The notes below the pieces were generated by a model. It made no database searches. It saw only the letters and a program-made list of their open reading frames with translations, and was not told where the DNA came from. From contig DAOWOC010000067.1 in NCBI GenBank assembly GCA_030642225.1, positions 1 to 6,410 of the forward strand: DNA of 6,410 nucleotides, read 5' to 3'. The position numbers and the translations under genes are program-made. Shown here piece after piece: positions 1-6,381 of this stretch. Source of the stretch: Deltaproteobacteria bacterium. GTDB lineage: Bacteria > Desulfobacterota > DAOWOC01. How positions within the stretch are numbered: position 1 is the first letter of the stretch; each line of letters starts with the position of its first letter.

Positions 1-116
1 ATAACCACAACAATTTCGCCGGGAATCCTGCCTGAATTAATTGCATCAAGAATAAAGCTCAGGTTACTACCTCTGCCTGAGATCAAGATGCCTATCTTAA
101 TATTATCTTTATTCAT
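1..116 (-). CDS. purN: Phosphoribosylglycinamide formyltransferase (GART), N-terminal fragment
   Basis: The first 38 codons of PurN are present; the rest lies beyond the left edge. PurN transfers a formyl group from 10-formyltetrahydrofolate to glycinamide ribonucleotide (GAR), the third step of de novo purine synthesis, in the cytoplasm. The visible part starts MNKDNIKIGILISGRGSNL and holds the first beta strand and the glycine-rich phosphate-binding loop (SGRGSN, residues 13-18) typical of the family, followed by a helix and the strand EIVVV. The start is the ATG at 116-114. No clear Shine-Dalgarno sequence precedes it, so translation may depend on coupling to purM, whose stop is 37 bases upstream on the same strand. 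The purM-purN order is a common bacterial arrangement and supports the call. Catalytic residues lie outside the window, so activity cannot be judged. Confidence 0.9.
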   Translation of the reverse strand, partial: MNKDNIKIGILISGRGSNLSFILDAINSGRIPGEIVVV

Positions 117-153
117 TTTAAATCTGATGATTTATTTACAAGGTTGTCAAAGT

Positions 154-1194
154 TCAATTTATAACAACACTTTCTCCGCCCTCTTTCCTTATACTGACCC
201 TGCCAATTATCCATGCCTTCTCATCAAGACCTTTTAACCGGTGCATAATTTCCGGGGCATGTCCATCCCTTACCACGAGAATCATCCCAATGCCATTGTT
301 AAATATCCTCAACATCTCATCTTCCTTGACATTGCCCGCATCCTTAAGAAAACTGAAAATAGGGGGTTGTTCCCATGACCCTTTATCTATATTTGCCTTA
401 CATGAATCAGGAAGTATCCTGACAAGATTTTCAGCAATACCCCCTCCTGTGATATTTGCCATCCCGTTTATATTAAAATCACGTAAAAGGTTAAGAATTG
501 TATTTACATAAATCTTTGTGGGCTTTAAAAGTTCTTCACCAACAGTGCATTTACATTCTGCAATAATATCATCAATCTTCATCTCAAGTTTTTTAAAAAT
601 AATATTCCGCACAAGAGAATATCCATTACTGTGAAGACCTGATGACCCTATACCGATGATCACATCCCTAGGCCGAATATTGGAACCATCTATAATCTTT
701 TCCTTTTCTACAATCCCTACAGTAAAGCCGGCCACATCATATTCACCCTGCTTAAAAAAATCAGGCATTTCAGCAGTCTCTCCCCCGATAAGAGAACATC
801 CTGCAGCCTTGCAGCCTTCTGTTATTCCGATTACGACCTGTTCCAGAACAACAATATCTATCTTGCTAGTAGAGATATAATCCAGCATAAAAAGGGGTTC
901 GGCGCCCTGAACAATAATATCGTTCACACACATTGCAACGAGATCAATCCCTATTGTGTCATGACGATTAGTTTGAAAGGCAATATTTAATTTTGTACCC
1001 ACGCCATCCGTTGAAGAGACCAGAACAGGATTACGATAATTTAAAATATTAAGCGAAAAAAGTCCTCCAAAACCTCCTATATCACTTAAAACACTGCTCT
1101 TAAAAGTTTTTTTAATTAAAGGTTTAATCCTGTCCACAAACTCATTTGCGATATCTATATCTACCCCTGCATCTTTATATGATTGAGATTTCAT
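154..1194 (-). CDS. purM: Phosphoribosylformylglycinamidine cyclo-ligase (AIR synthetase)
   Basis: PurM converts formylglycinamidine ribonucleotide (FGAM) plus ATP to aminoimidazole ribonucleotide (AIR), the fifth step of de novo purine synthesis. The 346-residue product matches the usual family length of about 345. Family motifs appear in order: DGVGTK (63-68), the ATP-site loop GGETAEMP (137-144), GLHSNGYSLVR (186-196), NITGGG (247-252) and FNNGIGM (298-304). The N-terminal AIRS domain and the C-terminal AIRS_C domain are therefore both complete, with no frameshift or missing key residue. The start is the ATG at 1194-1192, preceded by a weak AGG about nine bases upstream; the opening residues (YKDAGVDID) align with the usual PurM N-terminus. 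The gene begins 38 bases after the stop of the sensor kinase and is followed by purN, so it probably sits in a kinase-purM-purN transcript. No separate promoter is evident in the 38-base gap. Confidence 0.97.
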   Translation of the reverse strand: MKSQSYKDAGVDIDIANEFVDRIKPLIKKTFKSSVLSDIGGFGGLFSLNILNYRNPVLVSSTDGVGTKLNIAFQTNRHDTIGIDLVAMCVNDIIVQGAEPLFMLDYISTSKIDIVVLEQVVIGITEGCKAAGCSLIGGETAEMPDFFKQGEYDVAGFTVGIVEKEKIIDGSNIRPRDVIIGIGSSGLHSNGYSLVRNIIFKKLEMKIDDIIAECKCTVGEELLKPTKIYVNTILNLLRDFNINGMANITGGGIAENLVRILPDSCKANIDKGSWEQPPIFSFLKDAGNVKEDEMLRIFNNGIGMILVVRDGHAPEIMHRLKGLDEKAWIIGRVSIRKEGGESVVIN

Positions 1195-1232
1195 TATACA
1201 ACCTGTTTTTCAATAAAAATATTTTAAATTTA

Positions 1233-3164
1233 TCAAATCTTGCCGGACATCTTATTTATCTGCCAGATAATCGAATTTATCTGATAGGGTTTTTTAATGA
1301 CAAGATTTATTCCAATTTCCTTAATGATTTGATCATCTATTTCATCATCCCATTCAAGGATAATAATAATTAATATACGGTCATCATTAAATCTTATTTC
1401 CCTCGCAATCTCAAGCCCACTCAAATCATGTATATTCCGCTTAATTATTACAATATCAAAGGCTTGTTCCTTTACTCTCTCAAGACCGCTTAATCCCGCT
1501 TCAACAATAATTGTATTATATCCCTCATCCTTCAACACCTCGGCCAGGAGATATTTGGCTGTCATATCATCATCAATCATCAATATCTCAGAATTTTTCC
1601 TTGGCTGCGATAGGGATTTTCCATTATATTTGTTATCTTCAACCATTATCCCGGGGAGGGTTACCTGTATTGTTGTGCCTTTATTCCCACTGCTTTCTAT
1701 ATCTATTATACCCCCATGTTGTTTAATAATACCATATGAAACACTCAGACCTAATCCTGAATGAGATTTATCCTTTGAAGTAAAAAAAGGATCAAATATC
1801 TTTGTCTTTAATGAATCTTTTATACCTGTCCCGGAATCAGTGATACTGATAACAACATTTGCATCACTAATACCGGTTGATATTTTTATATCTCCTCCAT
1901 CAGGCAATGCATCAATCGCATTATAAATCAAATTAATCAAAACTTCTCTAATGCCGGTCTCCTGAGCATTGACAAGCGGAACATCTGCAAGATCACTTGT
2001 AAAATTTATCTTTATGCCTTTGGATTTGGCCTCATTTTTCCAGCGAGTCATAGTAAAATCAATGACATCCAGGATAATAGTATTTATATTTAAATGAAAA
2101 AATTTTTCATCTGTCTTTTTAGTTGCAGTAAAATTACGCAGCCTTTCAACAATCGCAACACCGTCAGCTGCAGCCTTTTCAATAACATTGATACTTTTTG
2201 CTATCAAAGGATCATCAATCTGGAATGTCTTTTGTTTTAAAAGCTGGGCTCTCCCGACAATACCAGCCAGAATATTATTAAAATCATGAGCAATTCCGCT
2301 TGCCATCTCGCTGATTGCAGAAAGTTTTTCTATTTGAAGTATCCTGATATGCGCTTTTTGAAGTTCGTTCAGACTTTTATCCACTTCGCTCATAAGTCTT
2401 ATATTATCAAGGATTATTGCAATCTGGTTTGAAATTCCGTTTAACAGCAACCGGTCATTTTCATTAAACACATCATTATTATTTTTATTTATTACAAGAA
2501 CAACACCGACTACAATCCCCTTTATTTTCACTGGAACGGCAATTAAGGATTTAATTTGCATATCAGGGAATAAACTGAATTCTTTATTATTAAACTGTTT
2601 TTCCTGAAGTATATCATTAATTATAACACCCTGCCCATTGGTTATAACCCAACCCACAGCACTGCCTTCAAAGGAAAAAAACGGCTGTTCATCTTCAGTT
2701 AATGAGTCCGTAAATATCATGGCTGACAAATTTCCGGTCTTTTCATCACAAATAAATAATATACATTCCATCCCGTTTACTATATTTTTACTACAATTAA
2801 TAACATTGGCCAACAGGTCATAAATATTAAGGGCAGAATTTATCAAAGAGGGGATGGTTAAGAGTGAGGCAGCCTCTTTGTCTGATATGGAAACCGTATG
2901 CGATTTTATGGTTTTCTGCCTTTTTAATGCATCTTCGACCTGATTTTCTGTAACAACCCCCATACTGACAAGGATTTCTCCAAGCCTGCGGTTTTTCCAT
3001 AAGACTCTGGCCTTATTGACACTACGAATGATTGATGATAATTCTTTTGATCGAGAAAGGCTCAATTCCTGATCAATCTTATTTTGCCTTTGAAGAGCTT
3101 CGCTAATTTGTTCTTCTTTTACATAGCCAAGCTCAACAAGTATTCTGCCAAGAGGAGGAAACAT
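1233..3164 (-). CDS. Sensor histidine kinase with paired MshEN-like motifs, GAF domain and a degenerate receiver
   Basis: This is a 643-residue soluble hybrid-type kinase with no membrane segment or signal peptide. Residues 4-27 and 60-83 are two copies of an LGxxLxxxGx(V)xxxx(I/V)xxxLxxQ motif, as in the N-terminal GspE/MshE (MshEN) fold that binds c-di-GMP in some proteins. A GAF sensory domain follows (about 105-255), then a short coiled linker (256-280). The dimerisation and phosphotransfer domain carries H293 in an IAHDFNN H-box. The ATPase domain has an N-box (N411, N415), G1 (DSGTGI, 443-448), F-box (FDPFFTSK, 457-464) and G2 (SGLGL, 469-473), so the kinase core looks active. The C-terminal receiver-like domain (about 525-643) keeps the acidic cluster D531-D533 and the KP pair K625-P626, but has Lys575 where the phosphoacceptor Asp belongs. 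The ATG at 3164-3162 has a good AGGGGG ribosome binding site. The signal and target are unknown. No partner regulator gene is nearby; purM follows at 38 bases. Confidence 0.93.
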   Translation of the reverse strand: MFPPLGRILVELGYVKEEQISEALQRQNKIDQELSLSRSKELSSIIRSVNKARVLWKNRRLGEILVSMGVVTENQVEDALKRQKTIKSHTVSISDKEAASLLTIPSLINSALNIYDLLANVINCSKNIVNGMECILFICDEKTGNLSAMIFTDSLTEDEQPFFSFEGSAVGWVITNGQGVIINDILQEKQFNNKEFSLFPDMQIKSLIAVPVKIKGIVVGVVLVINKNNNDVFNENDRLLLNGISNQIAIILDNIRLMSEVDKSLNELQKAHIRILQIEKLSAISEMASGIAHDFNNILAGIVGRAQLLKQKTFQIDDPLIAKSINVIEKAAADGVAIVERLRNFTATKKTDEKFFHLNINTIILDVIDFTMTRWKNEAKSKGIKINFTSDLADVPLVNAQETGIREVLINLIYNAIDALPDGGDIKISTGISDANVVISITDSGTGIKDSLKTKIFDPFFTSKDKSHSGLGLSVSYGIIKQHGGIIDIESSGNKGTTIQVTLPGIMVEDNKYNGKSLSQPRKNSEILMIDDDMTAKYLLAEVLKDEGYNTIIVEAGLSGLERVKEQAFDIVIIKRNIHDLSGLEIAREIRFNDDRILIIIILEWDDEIDDQIIKEIGINLVIKKPYQINSIIWQINKMSGKI

Positions 3165-3188
3165 TTTAAACCCCCTAAAAAAAATAAT

Positions 3189-3219
3189 TTTACAATATAT
3201 ACACCAGTTATTTTATAAG
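3189..3219 (+). promoter_or_regulatory. Possible sigma70-type promoter for nth
   Basis: In the divergent gap between the kinase and nth, TTTACA (3189-3194, five of six matches to the -35 consensus) is followed by TTTATA at a spacing of 17 or TATAAG (3214-3219) at a spacing of 19. The predicted start of transcription would lie near 3225, giving a short leader before nth. This is a pattern match in AT-rich DNA, where chance hits are common. Confidence 0.3.
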
Positions 3220-3248
3220 ATATTTTTTCAGTAAAGAGAAGCGATTTC

Positions 3249-3917
3249 TTGCATAAAACATGTATGAAAAAAATAAATAATAAGTTAAAGCATAACAGGG
3301 AAAGTATCAATAAAATCATTGACTTATTGGAAAAGAATTACCCTGAAGTCAAGATTCAATTGAATCATCAAAACCCGTTTCAACTCCTTATAGCTACAAT
3401 TCTTTCTGCCCAGTGTACAGACAGACAGGTAAATAAGGTTACAACAGAACTTTTCAAAAAATTAAACACGCCTCAGAACATGGCAAATGCCCCGATTGCA
3501 ATGATAGAAAAGCTTATACATTCAACAGGATTTTTTCGTAATAAGGCAAGGCATATTAAAAAAACGTCAAAAATACTTGTGGAAAAATTTCACAGTGAAA
3601 TCCCTGAAAACATGGAAGAACTGACGAGTCTGCCGGGCGTTGGGAGAAAAACTGCAAATGTGGTTCTATGGGCAGCTTTTGGCTGGCAGACAATTGTTGT
3701 GGATACCCATGTAGCAAGACTTTCCAGGCGTATAGGAATGACAGATAAAAAAGATCCGGCAAGTATTGAAATCAGCCTTATAAATATTATTCCAAAGGAT
3801 CAATGGAGCAGCCTATGTCTGAGGTTAATTTATCACGGAAGGGCTGTTTGCACTGCAAGGAACCCTGCATGCGGCAACTGCGCATTAGCCGCAGAATGTC
3901 TCTATCCAAAACAGTAA
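3249..3917 (+). CDS. nth: Endonuclease III (DNA glycosylase/AP lyase)
   Basis: Nth removes oxidised pyrimidines from DNA and cleaves the resulting abasic site by beta-elimination, in base excision repair. Numbered from the TTG start (222 residues), the family core NPFQLLIATILSAQCTD begins at residue 42. The helix-hairpin-helix LPGVGRKTA (128-136) carries the catalytic Lys134, and VDTHV carries the catalytic Asp152. The C-terminal motif C201-x6-C208-x2-C211-x5-C217 matches the [4Fe-4S] cluster spacing of E. coli Nth exactly. All key residues are present, and the length is near the usual 210-220. Two starts are possible: TTG at 3249, with the GAG-containing AAAGAGAAG about ten bases upstream, or the in-frame ATG at 3264 (217 residues), which has no ribosome binding site. 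The TTG is preferred on spacing, but the ATG cannot be excluded. The gene is divergent from the sensor kinase and is followed by a 126-base AT-rich gap. Confidence 0.96.
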   Translation: MHKTCMKKINNKLKHNRESINKIIDLLEKNYPEVKIQLNHQNPFQLLIATILSAQCTDRQVNKVTTELFKKLNTPQNMANAPIAMIEKLIHSTGFFRNKARHIKKTSKILVEKFHSEIPENMEELTSLPGVGRKTANVVLWAAFGWQTIVVDTHVARLSRRIGMTDKKDPASIEISLINIIPKDQWSSLCLRLIYHGRAVCTARNPACGNCALAAECLYPKQ

Positions 3918-3936
3918 AAGGATGGGGGGCTTTGTC

Positions 3937-3965
3937 TTGTCTTATATAATATTTCTTGATATATT
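3937..3965 (+). promoter_or_regulatory. Possible sigma70-type promoter for the DUF362 gene
   Basis: The 126-base gap between nth and the DUF362 gene is extremely AT-rich. TTGTCT (3937-3942) and TATATT (3960-3965) stand 17 bases apart, matching the -35 and -10 consensus at four and five of six positions. A further TATAAT occurs at 3945-3950 and again at 3982-3987, without a well-placed -35 element. This suggests that the DUF362 gene can be transcribed apart from nth, but it is only a pattern match. No terminator hairpin for nth is visible here. Confidence 0.3.
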
Positions 3966-4043
3966 TTATCGGTATATAAGATATAATTTAATTAATATCT
4001 AAATTTTAAAAATAAAATTAAAAAATTTGAGGTTAAAAAACTT

Positions 4044-5372
4044 ATGAATAAAACAAAAGTTGCTATCTTAAAATATGACTCTCCCGGCGATTCAGTTGCC
4101 AGGATACTGGAGCTTTCCCATGCCCTTGATAAATTAAAACCCAATGACAATGTTTTCATCAAACCCAATGTCGTTTTTTGGGCAAAAAAGGTTCAAATGC
4201 CGCCATGGGGCGTAATTACAACAACACGGGTTATAACTGATATCGTTAAAATCCTGCGGGATTATGGGGTCGGTTCTATTACAATCGGAGAAGGAACATT
4301 GACAATGGACCCCTCAGACAGAGAAACACCGGCTCATGCCTTTGAATCTCTGGGGTATAATGACCTTGCAAAACGTTTTGATATAAAGATAATAAACACA
4401 TTTGAGCAGCCATTCAGATCTGTTGACCTTGGGGACGGGATCAACCTGAATTTTGCAGAAGCACTGCTTGACTCTGATTTTGTCGTTGATATCCCTGTCT
4501 TAAAAACACACGCTCAAGCCAAGGTATCACTCAGTCAGAAAAACCTTAAAGGGTGTCTTGATATAGAGAGTCGAAAGACCTGTCATGCAGGTGATTTAGT
4601 AAAAGACCTTGATTATTATATAGCAAAACTGTCAAAGGTGCTTCCACCTTGCTGCGCTCTTATAGATGGTATTTACAGCCTTGAACGTGGACCGAGTTTT
4701 AATGGTTCTGCGCGGCGCAGTAATATACTTATAGCATCATCCGATCTTCTTGCCGCTGACATGGTCGGCGCAAAGGTTCTGGGATTTGAACCCTCTGAAA
4801 TCCCCCACCTTGTTCATGCATGTAAAGGAAGAGGCCTTGCCACATCGCTTGACTGGTTAGATATTTTCGGCGAACCTATCGACGCGGTCGCAAGCCCCCA
4901 TAAATGGGATTTCCCTTATGATGAATCAGGCAACCTTCCCCTTGGGATGGCTCGAAAGGGGATCACCGGGATATATTACCCCAGATATGACAACAGCCTG
5001 TGTACTTACTGCTCAGGAGTTACAGGGATGATCCAGATGTTTATTATGCAGTTCTGGAACGGCAAACCATTTGATGAAGTTGAAGTCCTGACAGGTAAAA
5101 TACAAAGACCAAGGCCAAACATGAACCATACTCTGCTGCTCGGCAAATGCCAGATTAAATTGAACAAGGACCACAAGAATATTAAAAATCCCATAACCGT
5201 ACCCGGATGTCCTCCTGACATGAAACATCTTGCAAAAGGATTAAAAAAAATAGGGATTGATGTTCCCCAGGAGATATTTGACAGCATAGACCTCGGCCCT
5301 GCCCTTTTCATGAAGAAGTATGAAGGAAAACCGGAATTTTCCATGGATTTTTTCAAACCGGATAAGGATTAA
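4044..5372 (+). CDS. DUF362 domain-containing protein with a C-terminal four-cysteine, NuoB-like tail
   Basis: This 442-residue soluble protein belongs to the DUF362 family, whose biochemical role is not established. The family hallmarks are the N-terminal VFIKPNVV strand (37-44), the acidic-glycine segment ITIGEGTL (79-86), and the central DIPVLKTHAQAKVSLSQKN stretch (149-167) followed by LKGCL. Past about residue 305 the protein has a tail unlike the ferredoxin-type 2x[4Fe-4S] tail seen in some relatives. It has C320-x2-C323, then C369 and C389, the last in VPGCPPDMKHLAKGLKKIG. That final segment resembles the VPGCPP cluster-ligand region of NuoB and hydrogenase small subunits, so a single Fe-S cluster is plausible but inferred. 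The ATG at 4044 has GAGG at 4029-4032 upstream. No signal peptide or membrane helix is seen. The gene lies between nth and nfo on the same strand, and a probable terminator follows. The specific substrate or partner is unknown. Confidence 0.85.
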   Translation: MNKTKVAILKYDSPGDSVARILELSHALDKLKPNDNVFIKPNVVFWAKKVQMPPWGVITTTRVITDIVKILRDYGVGSITIGEGTLTMDPSDRETPAHAFESLGYNDLAKRFDIKIINTFEQPFRSVDLGDGINLNFAEALLDSDFVVDIPVLKTHAQAKVSLSQKNLKGCLDIESRKTCHAGDLVKDLDYYIAKLSKVLPPCCALIDGIYSLERGPSFNGSARRSNILIASSDLLAADMVGAKVLGFEPSEIPHLVHACKGRGLATSLDWLDIFGEPIDAVASPHKWDFPYDESGNLPLGMARKGITGIYYPRYDNSLCTYCSGVTGMIQMFIMQFWNGKPFDEVEVLTGKIQRPRPNMNHTLLLGKCQIKLNKDHKNIKNPITVPGCPPDMKHLAKGLKKIGIDVPQEIFDSIDLGPALFMKKYEGKPEFSMDFFKPDKD

Positions 5373-5397
5373 TCAATATAGAGCCGGGATAGAATCA

Positions 5398-5433
5398 GGG
5401 TAAAGGATAATTCTTTTGCCCTTTCATCTTTTT
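5398..5433 (+). terminator. Probable rho-independent terminator after the DUF362 gene
   Basis: GGGTAAAGGA (5398-5407) can pair with TTCTTTTGCCC (5411-5421) around a three-base TAA loop. This gives six inner pairs (one G-U) and three outer G-C pairs, with a small internal irregularity between them. The T-rich run TTTCATCTTTTT (5422-5433) follows. The hairpin starts 25 bases after the DUF362 stop and ends before nfo, so nfo would need its own promoter or read-through. The T-tract is interrupted by CA and C, which lowers confidence. Confidence 0.5.
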
Positions 5434-5456
5434 AATTATATGGATTTGCAAATCAC

Positions 5457-6307
5457 ATGACATTACTCGGCGCTCATTTTCCAACTACAGGCGGGCTGGA
5501 AAACGCTATCTATCAGGCAGCAAAATATAACTGTAATGCCTTGCAGATATTTACCAAAAATCCAAGGACATGGAAGGAAAAACACCTTGGTTAAAAGAAA
5601 TATCCCTTTTTGAAGAGGCATGTAAAAAAACCAAAATAAAAACAATCGTCTCCCATACATCTTACCTTATCAATCTGGCATCTCCCGATGATATAACATG
5701 GTTCATGTCATGCGAGGCATTAAAACATGAATTAATACGAACTACCCAACTTTCTATAAAATGGCTTGTACTTCATCCTGGCGCGCACATGGGGACAGGT
5801 GAAGAAAAAGGCATGAAACGAATCGCCAGGGCAATCAACCTTGTTCTTGATCAAGCTGATTATACGGATACCTATCTCCTTCTTGAGACCACTGCCGGAC
5901 AGGGGACAACCATAGGCAAATCCTTTGAACAATTGGCATATATTTTAAACATGGTTGAAGACAAAAAACGACTCGGCATCTGTCTTGATTCATGCCATAT
6001 CTTTGCTGCCGGGTATGATATCCGGACGATGATATCATATACAAAAACCTTAAACGATTTTGATAAAATAATAGGTCTTGAAAAACTTTGTGTTATACAC
6101 CTTAATGATTCAAAAACACCTCTTGATTCCAGGGTGGATAGACATGAACACATAGGCGAGGGGTATATTGGAAAAAATTTTTTTGAATATATAATGAACA
6201 ACAAACGATTTAATAATATTCCAAAAATCCTGGAGACCCCTAAAATTAAAGATGGCCTGGACTATGACTATATTAACCTGAAAATACTTAAAGGACTTAT
6301 AAAATAG
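5457..6307 (+). pseudogene. nfo: Endonuclease IV, split by a one-base frameshift
   Basis: Nfo is a metal-dependent AP endonuclease that cuts 5' of abasic sites in base excision repair. Reading from ATG 5457 gives a typical N-terminus (MTLLGAHFPTTGGLENAIYQ, then LQIFTKNPRTWKEK) that hits a TAA at 5592-5594 after 45 codons. The rest of the enzyme continues in the -1 frame to the TAG at 6305-6307. Adding one A to the run of five at 5578-5582 restores a continuous protein of 283 residues, close to the 285 of E. coli Nfo. In that protein all nine metal ligands are present: H67, H107, E144, D178, H181, H215, D228, H230 and E260, in motifs such as LDSCHIFAAGYD and SRVDRHEHIGEG. The good conservation of both halves suggests a sequencing error, a very recent mutation or frameshifting rather than an old pseudogene. 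No strong ribosome binding site precedes 5457. Confidence 0.9.
5570..6307 (+). CDS. nfo: Endonuclease IV, main in-frame portion (residues from about 43 onward)
   Basis: This is the longest uninterrupted reading frame of the split nfo locus: 245 codons covering the TIM-barrel from just after the first strand and holding every metal ligand. Its first ATG (5570-5572) overlaps the Trp codon of the upstream frame and has no ribosome binding site, so it is probably not a real start. An automatic annotation would likely report this piece alone as an N-terminally short Nfo. A product made only from here would lack the first barrel strand (LLGAHFP) and the following helix, and would probably not fold properly. 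Confidence 0.75.
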   Translation: MEGKTPWLKEISLFEEACKKTKIKTIVSHTSYLINLASPDDITWFMSCEALKHELIRTTQLSIKWLVLHPGAHMGTGEEKGMKRIARAINLVLDQADYTDTYLLLETTAGQGTTIGKSFEQLAYILNMVEDKKRLGICLDSCHIFAAGYDIRTMISYTKTLNDFDKIIGLEKLCVIHLNDSKTPLDSRVDRHEHIGEGYIGKNFFEYIMNNKRFNNIPKILETPKIKDGLDYDYINLKILKGLIK

Positions 6308-6333
6308 TCTAAGGCGGGATACCCGCAACCCAT

Positions 6334-6369
6334 GTCAGTTGTCAGTTAGTCAGTTTTCAGTTGTCAGTA
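6334..6369 (+). repeat. Short tandem repeat, five copies of a (G)TCAGTT unit
   Basis: TCAGTT cores begin at 6335, 6342, 6350 and 6357, and a fifth, TCAGTA, at 6364. The period is thus seven bases with one eight-base step. The array sits between the nfo stop and the ribosome binding site of the next gene. Similar CAGTT-type arrays are, from memory, often found beside four-helix-bundle (IVP-type) genes, which matches the gene that follows. Whether it is a hypermutable tract, part of a mobile unit or a regulatory leader is not known. Confidence 0.8.
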
Positions 6370-6381
6370 CTGGAGGTTATT

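Noticed and set aside
3980..4003. AT-rich partial palindromes upstream of the DUF362 gene, considered as an operator
   Set aside because: In DNA this AT-rich, short inverted matches are expected by chance, and no known regulator motif was recognised.
5006..5356. 116-codon open frame on the minus strand inside the DUF362 gene
   Set aside because: It lies fully opposite a well-conserved coding region, has no ribosome binding site or recognisable domain, and its composition is that of an antisense shadow.
5576..5583. Programmed -1 frameshift signal in nfo
   Set aside because: GAAAAAC is not a full X XXY YYZ slippery heptamer for tandem slippage in this frame and no clear downstream stimulatory stem was found; it is kept only as one alternative in the frameshift finding.
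5872..6204. 110-codon open frame on the minus strand inside nfo
   Set aside because: It is opposite the metal-ligand motifs of endonuclease IV, which fix the true coding strand; no family resemblance is seen in it.
6314..6326. GCGGG-ATA-CCCGC hairpin just after nfo, considered as a terminator
   Set aside because: The stem is only five pairs with a three-base loop, and no T-tract follows, so termination is not supported; it may be a chance palindrome.
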